Source: Prosthecobacter fusiformis (GTDB lineage Bacteria; Verrucomicrobiota; Verrucomicrobiia; Verrucomicrobiales; Verrucomicrobiaceae). Taken from it: DNA of 64,000 nucleotides. Numbering within the stretch: the first letter of the stretch is position 1; each line of letters begins with the position of its first letter. The notes under the pieces are model-generated. The model did not search any database and was not told where the DNA came from. It saw only the letters and a program-made list of their open reading frames with translations. Location of the stretch: assembly GCF_004364345.1 (NCBI RefSeq), contig NZ_SOCA01000001.1, positions 1,240,001-1,304,000 of the forward strand, read 5' to 3'. The position numbers and the translations under genes are program-made. Of this stretch, positions 42,719 to 51,153 are shown piece after piece.

Positions 42719-43615
42719 TTATTTCCCAATCTGAGCCCAGAAGGCGGCCGGAGGGAGGAGATCGCTGCCGGTTTCATCAAAACGAGTGCCGATTTCGGTA
42801 AGGGGAAGTGCCTTGGCGGCATCCAGCCCGGCTGTGATGGTGGCGGGGGTGAAGACGAGGCGCGTCAGGCGCATGCCAGCGAGGGGGGACAAATCTGTCA
42901 CCGGAGTCTCACCAATGTGAAGACGCTGAAGGGAGCTGCCGCTGAGCGGGGACAGATCCTGCACCTGGGTGCGATGCAGGGTGAGTGAGACGAGGGGGAT
43001 GCCTTTCAGTCCGCTGATGCTAGAGACTGGGGTGCCGGTGAGCCAGAGCATCTGGATGGGGCATTTGGAAAGAGGGGAGACATCGGTGACTTTGGTATCC
43101 ACGGCGTTCAGTTCGACAAGGGGGGCTCCTTCGAGGGCGCTGAGATCCGAGACGGGGGTACGGCTGAGGTACAATTTCTCCAAGGGCATGCCACGCAGCG
43201 GGGAGAGATCCGTTACGGGGCTGTCTTCGAGGTAAAGCTCAACGAGCTTCATGCCTTTAAGGGGGCGGATGTCCTGGATGGGTGTGCCGCTGAGGTCCAG
43301 GGCGAGGGGTTTTAATTTTTCCAGGAAGACGAGGTTGGTGACTTTAGCCTCGCGGAGGTTCAGGGCGATGGGCTGGCCGTCCTCAATGCTGAACTCGCCA
43401 TTGCCGGCGTATTCGTGGTTGTGGTATTTGATCTCCGTGTGGAGCTTTTCAGCGGTCCAGTAGGTTGCTGTGGGGGCTGCGGGCGCTGGCTGAGCTGCGG
43501 TGGTGGGGACACTGGCCGGTGCTGGGACGGCGGCAGATGGCGCGGAGCTTTTTTCTTCGCCGCAGGAGGTGAGAAAGAGGGCGAGTGAGCAGGCGGTAAG
43601 GGAGCGGCGGATCAT
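42719..43615 (-). CDS. Leucine-rich-repeat lipoprotein
   Basis: A 298-residue lipoprotein (lipobox ALFLTSCGEE). After an Ala/Pro linker come about seven 21-residue internalin-like repeats with consensus L..L.L..TPV.DLSPL.GMP, for example LVELYLEDSPVTDLSPLRGMP and LEKLYLSRTPVSDLSALEGAP. Such repeats form a curved surface for protein binding. There is no cysteine cap or other domain. It sits upstream of a small membrane-protein gene on the same strand (28 bp). ATG 43615 was chosen; the longer frame begins with a TTG at 43621. Ligand unknown. Confidence 0.85.
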   Translation of the reverse strand: MIRRSLTACSLALFLTSCGEEKSSAPSAAVPAPASVPTTAAQPAPAAPTATYWTAEKLHTEIKYHNHEYAGNGEFSIEDGQPIALNLREAKVTNLVFLEKLKPLALDLSGTPIQDIRPLKGMKLVELYLEDSPVTDLSPLRGMPLEKLYLSRTPVSDLSALEGAPLVELNAVDTKVTDVSPLSKCPIQMLWLTGTPVSSISGLKGIPLVSLTLHRTQVQDLSPLSGSSLQRLHIGETPVTDLSPLAGMRLTRLVFTPATITAGLDAAKALPLTEIGTRFDETGSDLLPPAAFWAQIGK

Positions 43616-43845
43616 GGACAAAAGGGAACGGTGGGGAAACGGCGGGATTTCAGGGGAAGAGAAGATGACACTAAATACGCCATCAGGATGATGGTTTCCG
43701 TCCTGGAGACAAGTGTTTCTGCTGCTATCTCAATCCATCCTGCTGGGCCTTTGGAATCATGGCAGGTTTCGAGGTGTGCGCATTTCTACAGCTGGCACGC
43801 CATACCTTTATTGACGGGAGTCATGAACGGCTTTTGACTCAGTGC

Positions 43846-45132
43846 ATGCCTGTTTCTTCTGTCCTCAAACGCCGCCAGTTCATCCGCCAAGCCTCTGCTA
43901 CCGTGACGGCTTCGGCGGTGTTTGCCAACTTGTTTGCAGCGGGTGGCCGGGCACCGCGAATCGTGCTGCGTTCTTCGTGGCAGACGGTGAACATTGGGGA
44001 CATCGGCCACACGCCGGGGGTGCTGGCGCTGATCGAAAAACATATCCCGGAGGCGGAGGTGACCCTGTGGCCGATGGATGTGCGCAACGGGGTGGAGGAG
44101 ATGCTGAGGAAGCGCTTTCCGAAACTGCGCATTGTGACGGAAAAGGCGGAGGCTTTTGAATGTGATTTTCTGGTGCATGGCTCGGGTCCGTATCTGACGG
44201 CGCATCGCGATGTGGCGGCGTGGAAAAAGGAAACGGGGAAGCCCTACGGAGTGTATGGCATCACCATGGCGGCGGCGGGTGACCCAGGACTGAAAATCAT
44301 GCGCAACAATGGCCTGGACGAGTATTGCAGAGAGCTGCTAGACGGAGCGAGCTTTGTGTTTTTGCGCGATGGGAAATCACTGGAAGTGGTGAAGAATGCC
44401 GGAGTGAAAGCTCCGGTGATTGAATTTGGTCCGGATGGGGCTTTTGCGGCGGATGTGCGCGATGATGAGAAGGCGCTGGCCTTTCTAAAAGAGCACAGTT
44501 TGGAAGAGGGAAAGTTTATGTGCTTCCTGCCCAACCTGCGCAACGCCCCCTACTGGAAGGTCAAGCCTAACTATGAGTTTAACGAAGCCAAGCACCTGCG
44601 AAATGAAGAGATGAAGGAGCATGACCATGCGCCGCTGCGGGATGCGATGATCGCGATCGTGCGTGAAACTGGCATGAAAATATTGGTGTGTCCCGAGGAC
44701 TCCACCCAGATGGAAACTGGCAAGGAGCTGCTGGTGGATCCGCTGCCGGAGGATGTGAAGGCAAAGGTGGTGTGGCGGGAAAATTTCTGGCTGACGAATG
44801 AAGCGATCAGCACCTATGTGCGCTCAGCAGGACTGGTGAGTAATGAGATGCATAGCCCGATCATGGCCATCGGGAATGGGATTCCGGCGATTGTCTGCCG
44901 GTTTGTGGAGCAGACGACCAAGGGCTTCATGTGGGAGGACATCGGGCTAGGCGAATGGTTGTTCGATCTGGACAAACCCGAGGAGCTAGCACGGGTGGCC
45001 CCGACGGCTTTGGCCATCGCAAAAGATCCGGCGGCTGCCCGAAAGAAGGCGGCCAAGGCGCGTGAATTTGTGCAGCAGCGGCAACATGACACCATGGCCA
45101 TCCTGAAAAAGGCGGCGAGCGGAGCGGCCTAA
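43846..45132 (+). CDS. Polysaccharide pyruvyltransferase-like protein with Tat signal
   Basis: A 428-residue protein. The N terminus (LKRRQFIRQASATVTASAVFANLFAAGG) is a twin-arginine signal. The rest follows the polysaccharide pyruvyl transferase (PF04230) fold: VLRSSWQTVNIGDIGHTPGVLALIEKHIPEAEVTLWP, FLVHGSGPYLTA, KPYGVYGITM, VFLRDGKSLEVVKNAG, and a C-terminal SNEMHSPIMAIGNGIPAIVCRF. Classical members add pyruvate ketals to sugars in the cytosol using PEP, so a Tat-exported version is unexpected and probably does something else. ATG 43846 puts the signal at the N terminus. Convergent with the beta-helix gene. Confidence 0.78.
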   Translation: MPVSSVLKRRQFIRQASATVTASAVFANLFAAGGRAPRIVLRSSWQTVNIGDIGHTPGVLALIEKHIPEAEVTLWPMDVRNGVEEMLRKRFPKLRIVTEKAEAFECDFLVHGSGPYLTAHRDVAAWKKETGKPYGVYGITMAAAGDPGLKIMRNNGLDEYCRELLDGASFVFLRDGKSLEVVKNAGVKAPVIEFGPDGAFAADVRDDEKALAFLKEHSLEEGKFMCFLPNLRNAPYWKVKPNYEFNEAKHLRNEEMKEHDHAPLRDAMIAIVRETGMKILVCPEDSTQMETGKELLVDPLPEDVKAKVVWRENFWLTNEAISTYVRSAGLVSNEMHSPIMAIGNGIPAIVCRFVEQTTKGFMWEDIGLGEWLFDLDKPEELARVAPTALAIAKDPAAARKKAAKAREFVQQRQHDTMAILKKAASGAA

Positions 45133-45139
45133 CAAATCT

Positions 45140-46786
45140 TTATCTTCTGCCGTGATTGAATCCAACGGGGGCGTTTTTGACCTCGGCTCCCTGGTTCTCA
45201 CGGAAGATGAGATTCTCGCAGGAAGGATCCACGACAATGTGAGCAGTGCGGTTTTGGAAAACGTTGCCGGTCATCTGAATATCGCGGCCATTGGGGGCAA
45301 AGGTGACGGCGTCTTCGGGAGCGGAGTCGCCGAGGGCAAAGACGTTGTCTTTGACGATGACGGGACCGTAACTGGCACCTTCTTCATAAAGGGTGAAATA
45401 GAGTTCAGGAAAAGCCACGGGCTTACCGGTCTGGAAAGCGATGCGGCCCCGGCGCATATCGGGCTCATTTTTGGTGGTGTTGTTCACGAACACATTGCCC
45501 TGAAGGATGAAGTTTTTGGGCTGGTTGATCCAGCTTCCACGGCCGCCGTTGCGGAAGGTATTGCCGGTGATGGTGACGTCGGTACAGGATTTTTCGACAC
45601 TCATGACACGGGAGCCATTGGTTCCATCGATGAGGTTGCCGGTGATGGTGGCATTTTGGCAAAATTCGGCCAGGAAAAAGGCCCCCATGCGAGAGCCGAG
45701 GATCTGATTATTCGCAAAGACGATGTTGCGGCAACCCTGGATATGCATGGTGTCGCCCAGGGCGCTGAGCTGGCAGCCAGTGACGCGGACATCTTTGGTG
45801 CCAGTGATATCAAAGGCTCCCTTGCCAGGGCCGGCTCCGGTGGGTGCCCAGGCGGAATAGCAGGCGGAGAGGTTGTAGCACAAACTGGTGGCGGGTCCTG
45901 CGTTTCCATCAAATTTCAGAGGCGGACCACCAAGCTGGTCAGATATCTTGATATACTTTTCGTTAGTCCCGACAATGAAATACTGGCGTCCATGGAGTAT
46001 GTTTTTGGGCAAGTCTGTGGTGAGGAAGGTAATGACCTCGCGAGGCTCGTCCGTCAGGCTCACGACCAATGGCTTGATGCGGTTATCAAACCGCACTCGA
46101 TCATCGCCATCCTCCATGACGAGGTTGTCGTGGACCATGTCCATTCTAAAGTATTGCTTTGCGCGTTCCACCTCCCAAGCTTCATAAGCATCAGGCCAGG
46201 TGAGGATCTGCCAGAGGTAACCGTAGTCCCACATGAATTTGCCGCTGCGAAGAAGCGTGCAGCTTTCCACTGCCACTCTCTCAGCATGGGTGATGACCTG
46301 CCCATCTCTGCCTTTTTGGGTGAGGCCGTGCACACCGATGACGGCACCGGCGACGCCGTTTGATTTCACATCCCGAAAGAGGATGTCGTGCGTGGCACCG
46401 CCCTCGGTCGTGGTGATCTCGATGGCTTTGGTATTCACACTTGGCTCCCAAGCATTCTCCTTCTGGGCTGGGTCAAACACATGGCCGATGAACTCGCCGC
46501 CTAACCAGGTGAAGTGGACTAGGTCTGTACCCTGGAAGAGTATGATGCGGGACTTATCGCCTAACTTTTCAGGCAGGTGAAAGCGCGCTCCGTAAGCGGA
46601 GACGGTGGTGTTGGATGATAACGTGATAGGCACTACACCATCCAGATGATAATCGCCTGGCGGAATTGTGACGATGCCGCCTGCCTGGGCGGCTGGGGCG
46701 AGCAGGGTGGCAATTTTCGCCGTATCATCAGCACGGATGACGCCAATGATCCATAGACAGAGGAGAAGAGGAATAAATGCTTTCAT
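45140..46786 (-). CDS. Exported right-handed parallel beta-helix protein
   Basis: A 548-residue protein with a signal peptide (MKAFIPLLLCLWIIGVIRADD) and repeated short strands typical of pectate-lyase-like helices: GGIVTIPPGDYHLDG at the start, then VRVTGCQLSALGDTMHIQGCRNIVFANNQILGSRM, NATITGNLIDGTNGSRVMSVEKSCTDVTITGNTFRNGG and FILQGNVFVNNT. Such proteins are often polysaccharide lyases or glycoside hydrolases (for example GH28/PL families) in carbohydrate loci. The catalytic family cannot be fixed by eye. An upstream TCCAC-N12-GTGAA element (46820-46841) links it to the LacI locus. Confidence 0.83.
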   Translation of the reverse strand: MKAFIPLLLCLWIIGVIRADDTAKIATLLAPAAQAGGIVTIPPGDYHLDGVVPITLSSNTTVSAYGARFHLPEKLGDKSRIILFQGTDLVHFTWLGGEFIGHVFDPAQKENAWEPSVNTKAIEITTTEGGATHDILFRDVKSNGVAGAVIGVHGLTQKGRDGQVITHAERVAVESCTLLRSGKFMWDYGYLWQILTWPDAYEAWEVERAKQYFRMDMVHDNLVMEDGDDRVRFDNRIKPLVVSLTDEPREVITFLTTDLPKNILHGRQYFIVGTNEKYIKISDQLGGPPLKFDGNAGPATSLCYNLSACYSAWAPTGAGPGKGAFDITGTKDVRVTGCQLSALGDTMHIQGCRNIVFANNQILGSRMGAFFLAEFCQNATITGNLIDGTNGSRVMSVEKSCTDVTITGNTFRNGGRGSWINQPKNFILQGNVFVNNTTKNEPDMRRGRIAFQTGKPVAFPELYFTLYEEGASYGPVIVKDNVFALGDSAPEDAVTFAPNGRDIQMTGNVFQNRTAHIVVDPSCENLIFRENQGAEVKNAPVGFNHGRR

Positions 46787-46819
46787 TGCGAGGAGTTTAA
46801 CGAATTTTGCGCGCTCAAC

Positions 46820-46841
46820 TCCACGACAAAGAATAGGTGAA
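46820..46841. promoter_or_regulatory. Candidate LacI-regulon operator upstream of the beta-helix gene
   Basis: TCCAC (46820-46824), 12 bases, GTGAA (46837-46841). The same arms and spacing occur at 52577-52598 and 57464-57485. Around this copy, the 17-mer CTCAACTCCACGACAAA (46814-46830) is identical to that at 57458-57474. It lies 34-55 bases before the minus-strand start at 46786. Confidence 0.6.
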
Positions 46842-46868
46842 ATGCGTCATTTCTCTGACTGAGGACGA

Positions 46869-48419
46869 CTATTCCTTCACCAATGCCTCGATATCAAAGG
46901 CTGAGACTTCGATATCCTCTTTGTTAGTCGCATAGATGACCCACAGCTTGCCATCGTGCTCGATGGCGTGGGAATACTGAAAGCTGTGATCGTTTTTGGC
47001 ACCGCCTGGATAGCGGCGCGCGGGTGACCCGACGCGAAGATTTTTGGGGGAACCGAAGGTCCAGCCATCACGACTGACGCTGATGCTCAGTGGATCGCGC
47101 CCGGTCTCCATGGGATTGTTGATGAGGTAATACAAGCCGTTGCTCAGCCTGCCCGCCATGTTTTTGCTGACGGCATCTGGATAGTTGGTCTTCACGGGAA
47201 GTGTCCAGGTATCGCCATTATCAAAGCTGAGGGAATGATAAAGCCGACGAGTTTTGGCCTGATCGCGGATGATGAGGTGTAATGTGCCGTCCGCATCTGC
47301 ATAGGATGAGGTTTCGCTCATGCGATAATCGGGCGGAAAGTTGGGGTGCTTCTTCACCTCCCACTGCGCTTTTCCAGGAAGGGAACGGGCGGTGAAAAAA
47401 TGTGCCCGCTCATCCCGCCAGACAAAAAAGTCACGGCCTGCGACTTTCATGGGTGGGAAGTAAACCATGCAGTTGTCCGCAAACACACCGAGGTCTTTCC
47501 AGCCGTCCTTCGTCCACTGGAGACGTACGAGTTTGGCCTCAGCCCAGATCTTGCCTTTCTTGTCGCTGCCTTCGTTCAGGCAGCCTAAAGCGTAGAGTTT
47601 TCCATCCTCCACATACAAACCGGAGGCAAGCCAACGCAGAGGGCCGACTTCGCCATCGGGATCCCCGGCCACGACTCCGGAATCGCTCCATTTCAGGCCA
47701 TCCTTGCTGGTGGCGTAACGGATGAACTGATTGCTGCTGTCTTCATCGACACGACCTGAAGACCAGGTGGCCCAAAATTTGCCTTCATGATGGGCGATGT
47801 AGGAATGGAGATTGAACTGCCATTGGCCTTCCTCAGCACGGAAGACCATGGATGTCTGTGATGGGACGAGCGGCAGGGAGGCGGGATTTGAAAGGAGGCC
47901 GTCTTGCTTTAAAAGCTGAGCCGGATCGCGCTTTTCGTCTTTAGGCAGGGTGGCCCAGGGAGTGGAGTTTTTTAGCAGAGCTTGTGTCAGCGTTTCTTCG
48001 AGTGATTTGGCATCGGCTTTCTGGCCAGGTTCACGCCAGATAATGTGCGCATCGATTTTTTCAAGACGGGTGCGGATTTGTGTCGTGGCATCACCGTCAG
48101 CAGACAGGTTGATGACAAGGACGTGCCAGGTGCGGGCGAGCATTCTTTTTCCTTCCGCACTTTTAATTAGGCCGAGCAATTGTTCTACCGTCTCCGTTTT
48201 TTGATCGAGTCGATAGAGTGTGGTGACGTCTTCCATCGATGTCTGGACGGATTCGACAATGGCTGGGGACAGCGGTTGGCCCAAGAGCAGTACGGAACTG
48301 CGGGAGGGCCGCGATTTACCCACGGGTAGCAAGGGTTTTGGCACAAGATCGGCGGCGGGAGATGCCAGGGTCCAGACCAGCATCGTGGCAAGGAGTGTGA
48401 TGATGTATGGGCGATTCAT
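46869..48419 (-). CDS. Sialidase/BNR-repeat-like exported protein
   Basis: A 516-residue protein with a signal peptide (MNRPYIITLLATMLVWTLASPAADL) and a beta-propeller of the sialidase/BNR type from about residue 160: FATWSSGRVDEDSSNQFIRYATSKDGLKWSDS, LYHSLSFDNGDTWTLPVKTNYP and SVSRDGWTFGSPKN carry Asp-box-like turns. The N-terminal 150 residues are a separate alpha/beta region (SVLLLGQPLSPAIVESVQTS) of unknown type. ATG 48419 was chosen for the signal peptide. It lies 41 bp downstream of the other sialidase-like gene in the same operon. True sialidase activity is unproven; the Arg triad was not confirmed. Confidence 0.8.
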   Translation of the reverse strand: MNRPYIITLLATMLVWTLASPAADLVPKPLLPVGKSRPSRSSVLLLGQPLSPAIVESVQTSMEDVTTLYRLDQKTETVEQLLGLIKSAEGKRMLARTWHVLVINLSADGDATTQIRTRLEKIDAHIIWREPGQKADAKSLEETLTQALLKNSTPWATLPKDEKRDPAQLLKQDGLLSNPASLPLVPSQTSMVFRAEEGQWQFNLHSYIAHHEGKFWATWSSGRVDEDSSNQFIRYATSKDGLKWSDSGVVAGDPDGEVGPLRWLASGLYVEDGKLYALGCLNEGSDKKGKIWAEAKLVRLQWTKDGWKDLGVFADNCMVYFPPMKVAGRDFFVWRDERAHFFTARSLPGKAQWEVKKHPNFPPDYRMSETSSYADADGTLHLIIRDQAKTRRLYHSLSFDNGDTWTLPVKTNYPDAVSKNMAGRLSNGLYYLINNPMETGRDPLSISVSRDGWTFGSPKNLRVGSPARRYPGGAKNDHSFQYSHAIEHDGKLWVIYATNKEDIEVSAFDIEALVKE

Positions 48420-48460
48420 GGTTGGAGTGGTGAGGAAAGGATGCCTTTTTTCGAACTGGA

Positions 48461-49564
48461 TCACGGTTGCCAAAGGGTGGCTTCAATGTGCTGCTGCGGT
48501 CTTTCCTGAGTCGAATAGTAATAGATGACCGTGACGCGGCCATCGTCTCTCAAGGCGGCACGAGTGTAACCGAGATCCCATTTGCGACCGGCTTCACGCA
48601 GAGTGATTTCTTCACTCCAGGTGGCACCAGCGTCTTCACTGATCTTAGCGGAGATGCTGCAGGGGACCTTGCGACGGTTGCCATAGATGGCGGCCACTTT
48701 TCCGCCATCCAGGCTGAGCAAGGTCACTGGATTGGTGGCACCTTTTTCGAGGATGCTGAGGGGCTGCCAGGAATGTCCATTGTCCGAGGACTGCTGGATG
48801 CTGCTCCACTTGCGGCTCTTGATGCGGTGACGCAAGGCGCAGATGAGATGGCCATTTTCCAATCGGATGACGGAGGGCATGGTGGAGCTGACATCGTCGC
48901 CATTTGGAATAACTTCACCGATGGTTTCATCGAGGGGGTCGGGACCGATCCATGAGAGGAAATGGAAGGTTTTGCCGCCGTCCAATGTCTCCACTGAACA
49001 GGAGCGAATGCGTGAACCACGGCCGTCGCTAACCGTGCAGGGAATAAAAAATAGGCAGGAGCTTTTGCCAGTGACTATATAGCTGGTGCGTGCGTCCATG
49101 GACTGGCCAAAGCTGGGGATTTTGAAAGGCCCTTGCCACTGGCGACCACGATTGATGGAAGTATAGAAAAAGCGACCGCGCAGTTTCATAGCGAAGTCAG
49201 GATGCGTGAAATCCACTCCACCAGGGGCGACGAGGCTACTCTCTGGTTGTCCCAACATGGCTGGGGGCACGACGTGATCATGATTTTCCAAGGCCCAGGT
49301 GATGCCGCCATCCAGGCTCCTGGCAAAGGCAATGCGCTGGCGGCCACTGAAGCTGTGCAAGTGGCCACGTTCTTCAAATTTAGCCACATTGAATCCGACC
49401 AGGATTTCATCTCCCCAGTTCCACAGACCTTCATTGGCAGGCCATCCCGCGAAGCTGTCCTCGCGATGAAACACAAGCGACTGTTGAGTTTTCGGTGCTT
49501 GAGCCCATATGCTGCTGGAGAGCAGAAGCTGGATGAAAAAACAGGCGGACAGAAAGGTCTTCAT
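48461..49564 (-). CDS. Sialidase family protein, exported
   Basis: A 367-residue beta-propeller protein. A signal peptide (FLSACFFIQLLLSSSIWAQ) is followed by sialidase-like blades with Asp boxes: AFARSLDGGITWALE, SVETLDGGKTFHFLSW, IQQSSDNGHSWQPL, KISEDAGATWSEE (S.DGG.TW pattern). The family (exo-alpha-sialidase, GH33-like) releases terminal sialic or related acids, though many environmental members have other targets. The start codon overlaps the symporter stop (ATGA at 49561-49564), so uptake and hydrolysis are translationally coupled. Confidence 0.87.
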   Translation of the reverse strand: MKTFLSACFFIQLLLSSSIWAQAPKTQQSLVFHREDSFAGWPANEGLWNWGDEILVGFNVAKFEERGHLHSFSGRQRIAFARSLDGGITWALENHDHVVPPAMLGQPESSLVAPGGVDFTHPDFAMKLRGRFFYTSINRGRQWQGPFKIPSFGQSMDARTSYIVTGKSSCLFFIPCTVSDGRGSRIRSCSVETLDGGKTFHFLSWIGPDPLDETIGEVIPNGDDVSSTMPSVIRLENGHLICALRHRIKSRKWSSIQQSSDNGHSWQPLSILEKGATNPVTLLSLDGGKVAAIYGNRRKVPCSISAKISEDAGATWSEEITLREAGRKWDLGYTRAALRDDGRVTVIYYYSTQERPQQHIEATLWQP

Positions 49565-51135
49565 GAAGGCTCTTTGTCGTTGGGATTTTCCATTGGGCGA
49601 TCCCAGATGGTGAGATGGCTGAGGTCTCGGTTCGCGGCAGGCAGAGCTTTGGCGGCGAGGGCGCAGGAAGTGAGCATCACCCCGTTGGCCAAGATGGAAG
49701 TATAATAAGGATCAAAGGAGCGAGGCAGGATCTTAAACTGCATCAGGAGCGCATATCCTGTGAAGGCAACTGTTGAGGCGATGCCGACCAACACGGCGCG
49801 ATGATCTCCGGCACGGGTGAACATGCCAAAGAGAAAGGCCCCCGAGATACCGCCCCCGAACAGGGCTGTCATGGTTATGGAAGCATCCATGATGGTCTTC
49901 GTATCCGCCAGATGAAACAGAACCGCACCGCCCATCATGAGCAGGGTGAATGCGGCAGAGGCGATTTTCCCGGAGCGTAAATAATGACCATCGCTGCGTC
50001 CCCTAACCAAATATTTGCGCTGGATGTCATTCACCCAGACCATGCTGGCGGCACTGACGCAGCAGCCGAGGCTGGACATGCCTGCGGCAAGCGCGGCGGA
50101 CACCACCAGACCTGCCATACCGACTGGCAAAGCGGTGAGAATAAAATGCGGCAGAATGTCTTCGGACTTGCGTGATCCGGCAAGGATGGCCGCAGAGGCA
50201 GCATCTGGATGTTGCTGGTAATATACCCAAAGACAGGTGCCGAGGAACATGAAAGTGGTCCAGACAGGCAAGGCCCCCAGACCAAGTACCACCATGGATT
50301 TTCGGGCCTCCTTGACGGACTTCGCCGAACACCAACGCTGCACCGTATCCTGATCCAACTGCCCGGCGATGTACTGGGATGCGCCTACCAACATAAGCAT
50401 CCACATCGTTTTCTCTGATAAGGCCCAGCCGCTGCGCAGCGGCTCTAGAGTACCTGTAGTGACATTCAGTTCATCGAATGAAATTTTGCCCGCATTCATG
50501 GCCTGGGACCACACCTCACCGAATCCACCAGGCACAGCATTTAGAACAACCACCACGCATACCAACGCGCCGAGAATGAGGACTACGGTTTGCAAAACCT
50601 CCGTCCAGATCACAGCCTCGAAGCCACCTATCGTGGCATACAGACCGGTTAGACCGGCAGCCAACACGATGCACCAGGGGACGGCAAGACCTGAGAGACT
50701 GGCAAGTAACACTGCCAGTAAATAGGTGATGGTGGCCATTCGCACAATCTGCGCTGCCATGTAAACACACGCGGCATAGGCAGCCACCGGTGCGCCAAAC
50801 CGAAGGTGTAAATACTGATAAGCGGATGTCACTTTTCCCTGGCGGAAAAAGGGGATGAATACCCATGCGGCCAGCAGTGCGACGAATGGGAAAGCGAGAT
50901 TGGGCAGCAACCGCACCCAAGATGTTTTAAAGCTGTCCGCCGGATATCCGATGAACGTCATTGAACTGATGGTGCCGCCGATAAAGCTGAGACCAACAGC
51001 CCAGCCCGGAAAGTTACGTCCCCCCAAATAATAGCGGTCCGTGCTGCGACTCTTCCGGGTGAACCACAGGCCCACGGTCAATGTCACCGCGAAGTAAGCG
51101 ATGATGACCAGCAGATCTACCCAGTGGAGGTTCAT
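49561..51135 (-). CDS. Sodium:solute symporter (SSS family)
   Basis: A 524-residue transporter with about 13 helices. It starts with LHWVDLLVIIAYFAVTLTVGLWFTRKSRSTDRYYLGGRNFPGWAVGLSFIGGTISSMTFIGYPAD, a typical SSS opening, and contains the family region AGLTGLYATIGGFEAVIWTEVLQTVVLILGAL. SSS proteins import sugars, sialic acid, amino acids or vitamins with Na+. Placement between an FAD oxidoreductase (18-bp gap) and a sialidase-like gene (4-bp overlap) suggests a sugar or sugar-acid substrate released by the latter. Specificity is inference. Confidence 0.93.
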   Translation of the reverse strand: MNLHWVDLLVIIAYFAVTLTVGLWFTRKSRSTDRYYLGGRNFPGWAVGLSFIGGTISSMTFIGYPADSFKTSWVRLLPNLAFPFVALLAAWVFIPFFRQGKVTSAYQYLHLRFGAPVAAYAACVYMAAQIVRMATITYLLAVLLASLSGLAVPWCIVLAAGLTGLYATIGGFEAVIWTEVLQTVVLILGALVCVVVVLNAVPGGFGEVWSQAMNAGKISFDELNVTTGTLEPLRSGWALSEKTMWMLMLVGASQYIAGQLDQDTVQRWCSAKSVKEARKSMVVLGLGALPVWTTFMFLGTCLWVYYQQHPDAASAAILAGSRKSEDILPHFILTALPVGMAGLVVSAALAAGMSSLGCCVSAASMVWVNDIQRKYLVRGRSDGHYLRSGKIASAAFTLLMMGGAVLFHLADTKTIMDASITMTALFGGGISGAFLFGMFTRAGDHRAVLVGIASTVAFTGYALLMQFKILPRSFDPYYTSILANGVMLTSCALAAKALPAANRDLSHLTIWDRPMENPNDKEPS

Positions 51136-51153
51136 GATTTTTGAATAAGAATT

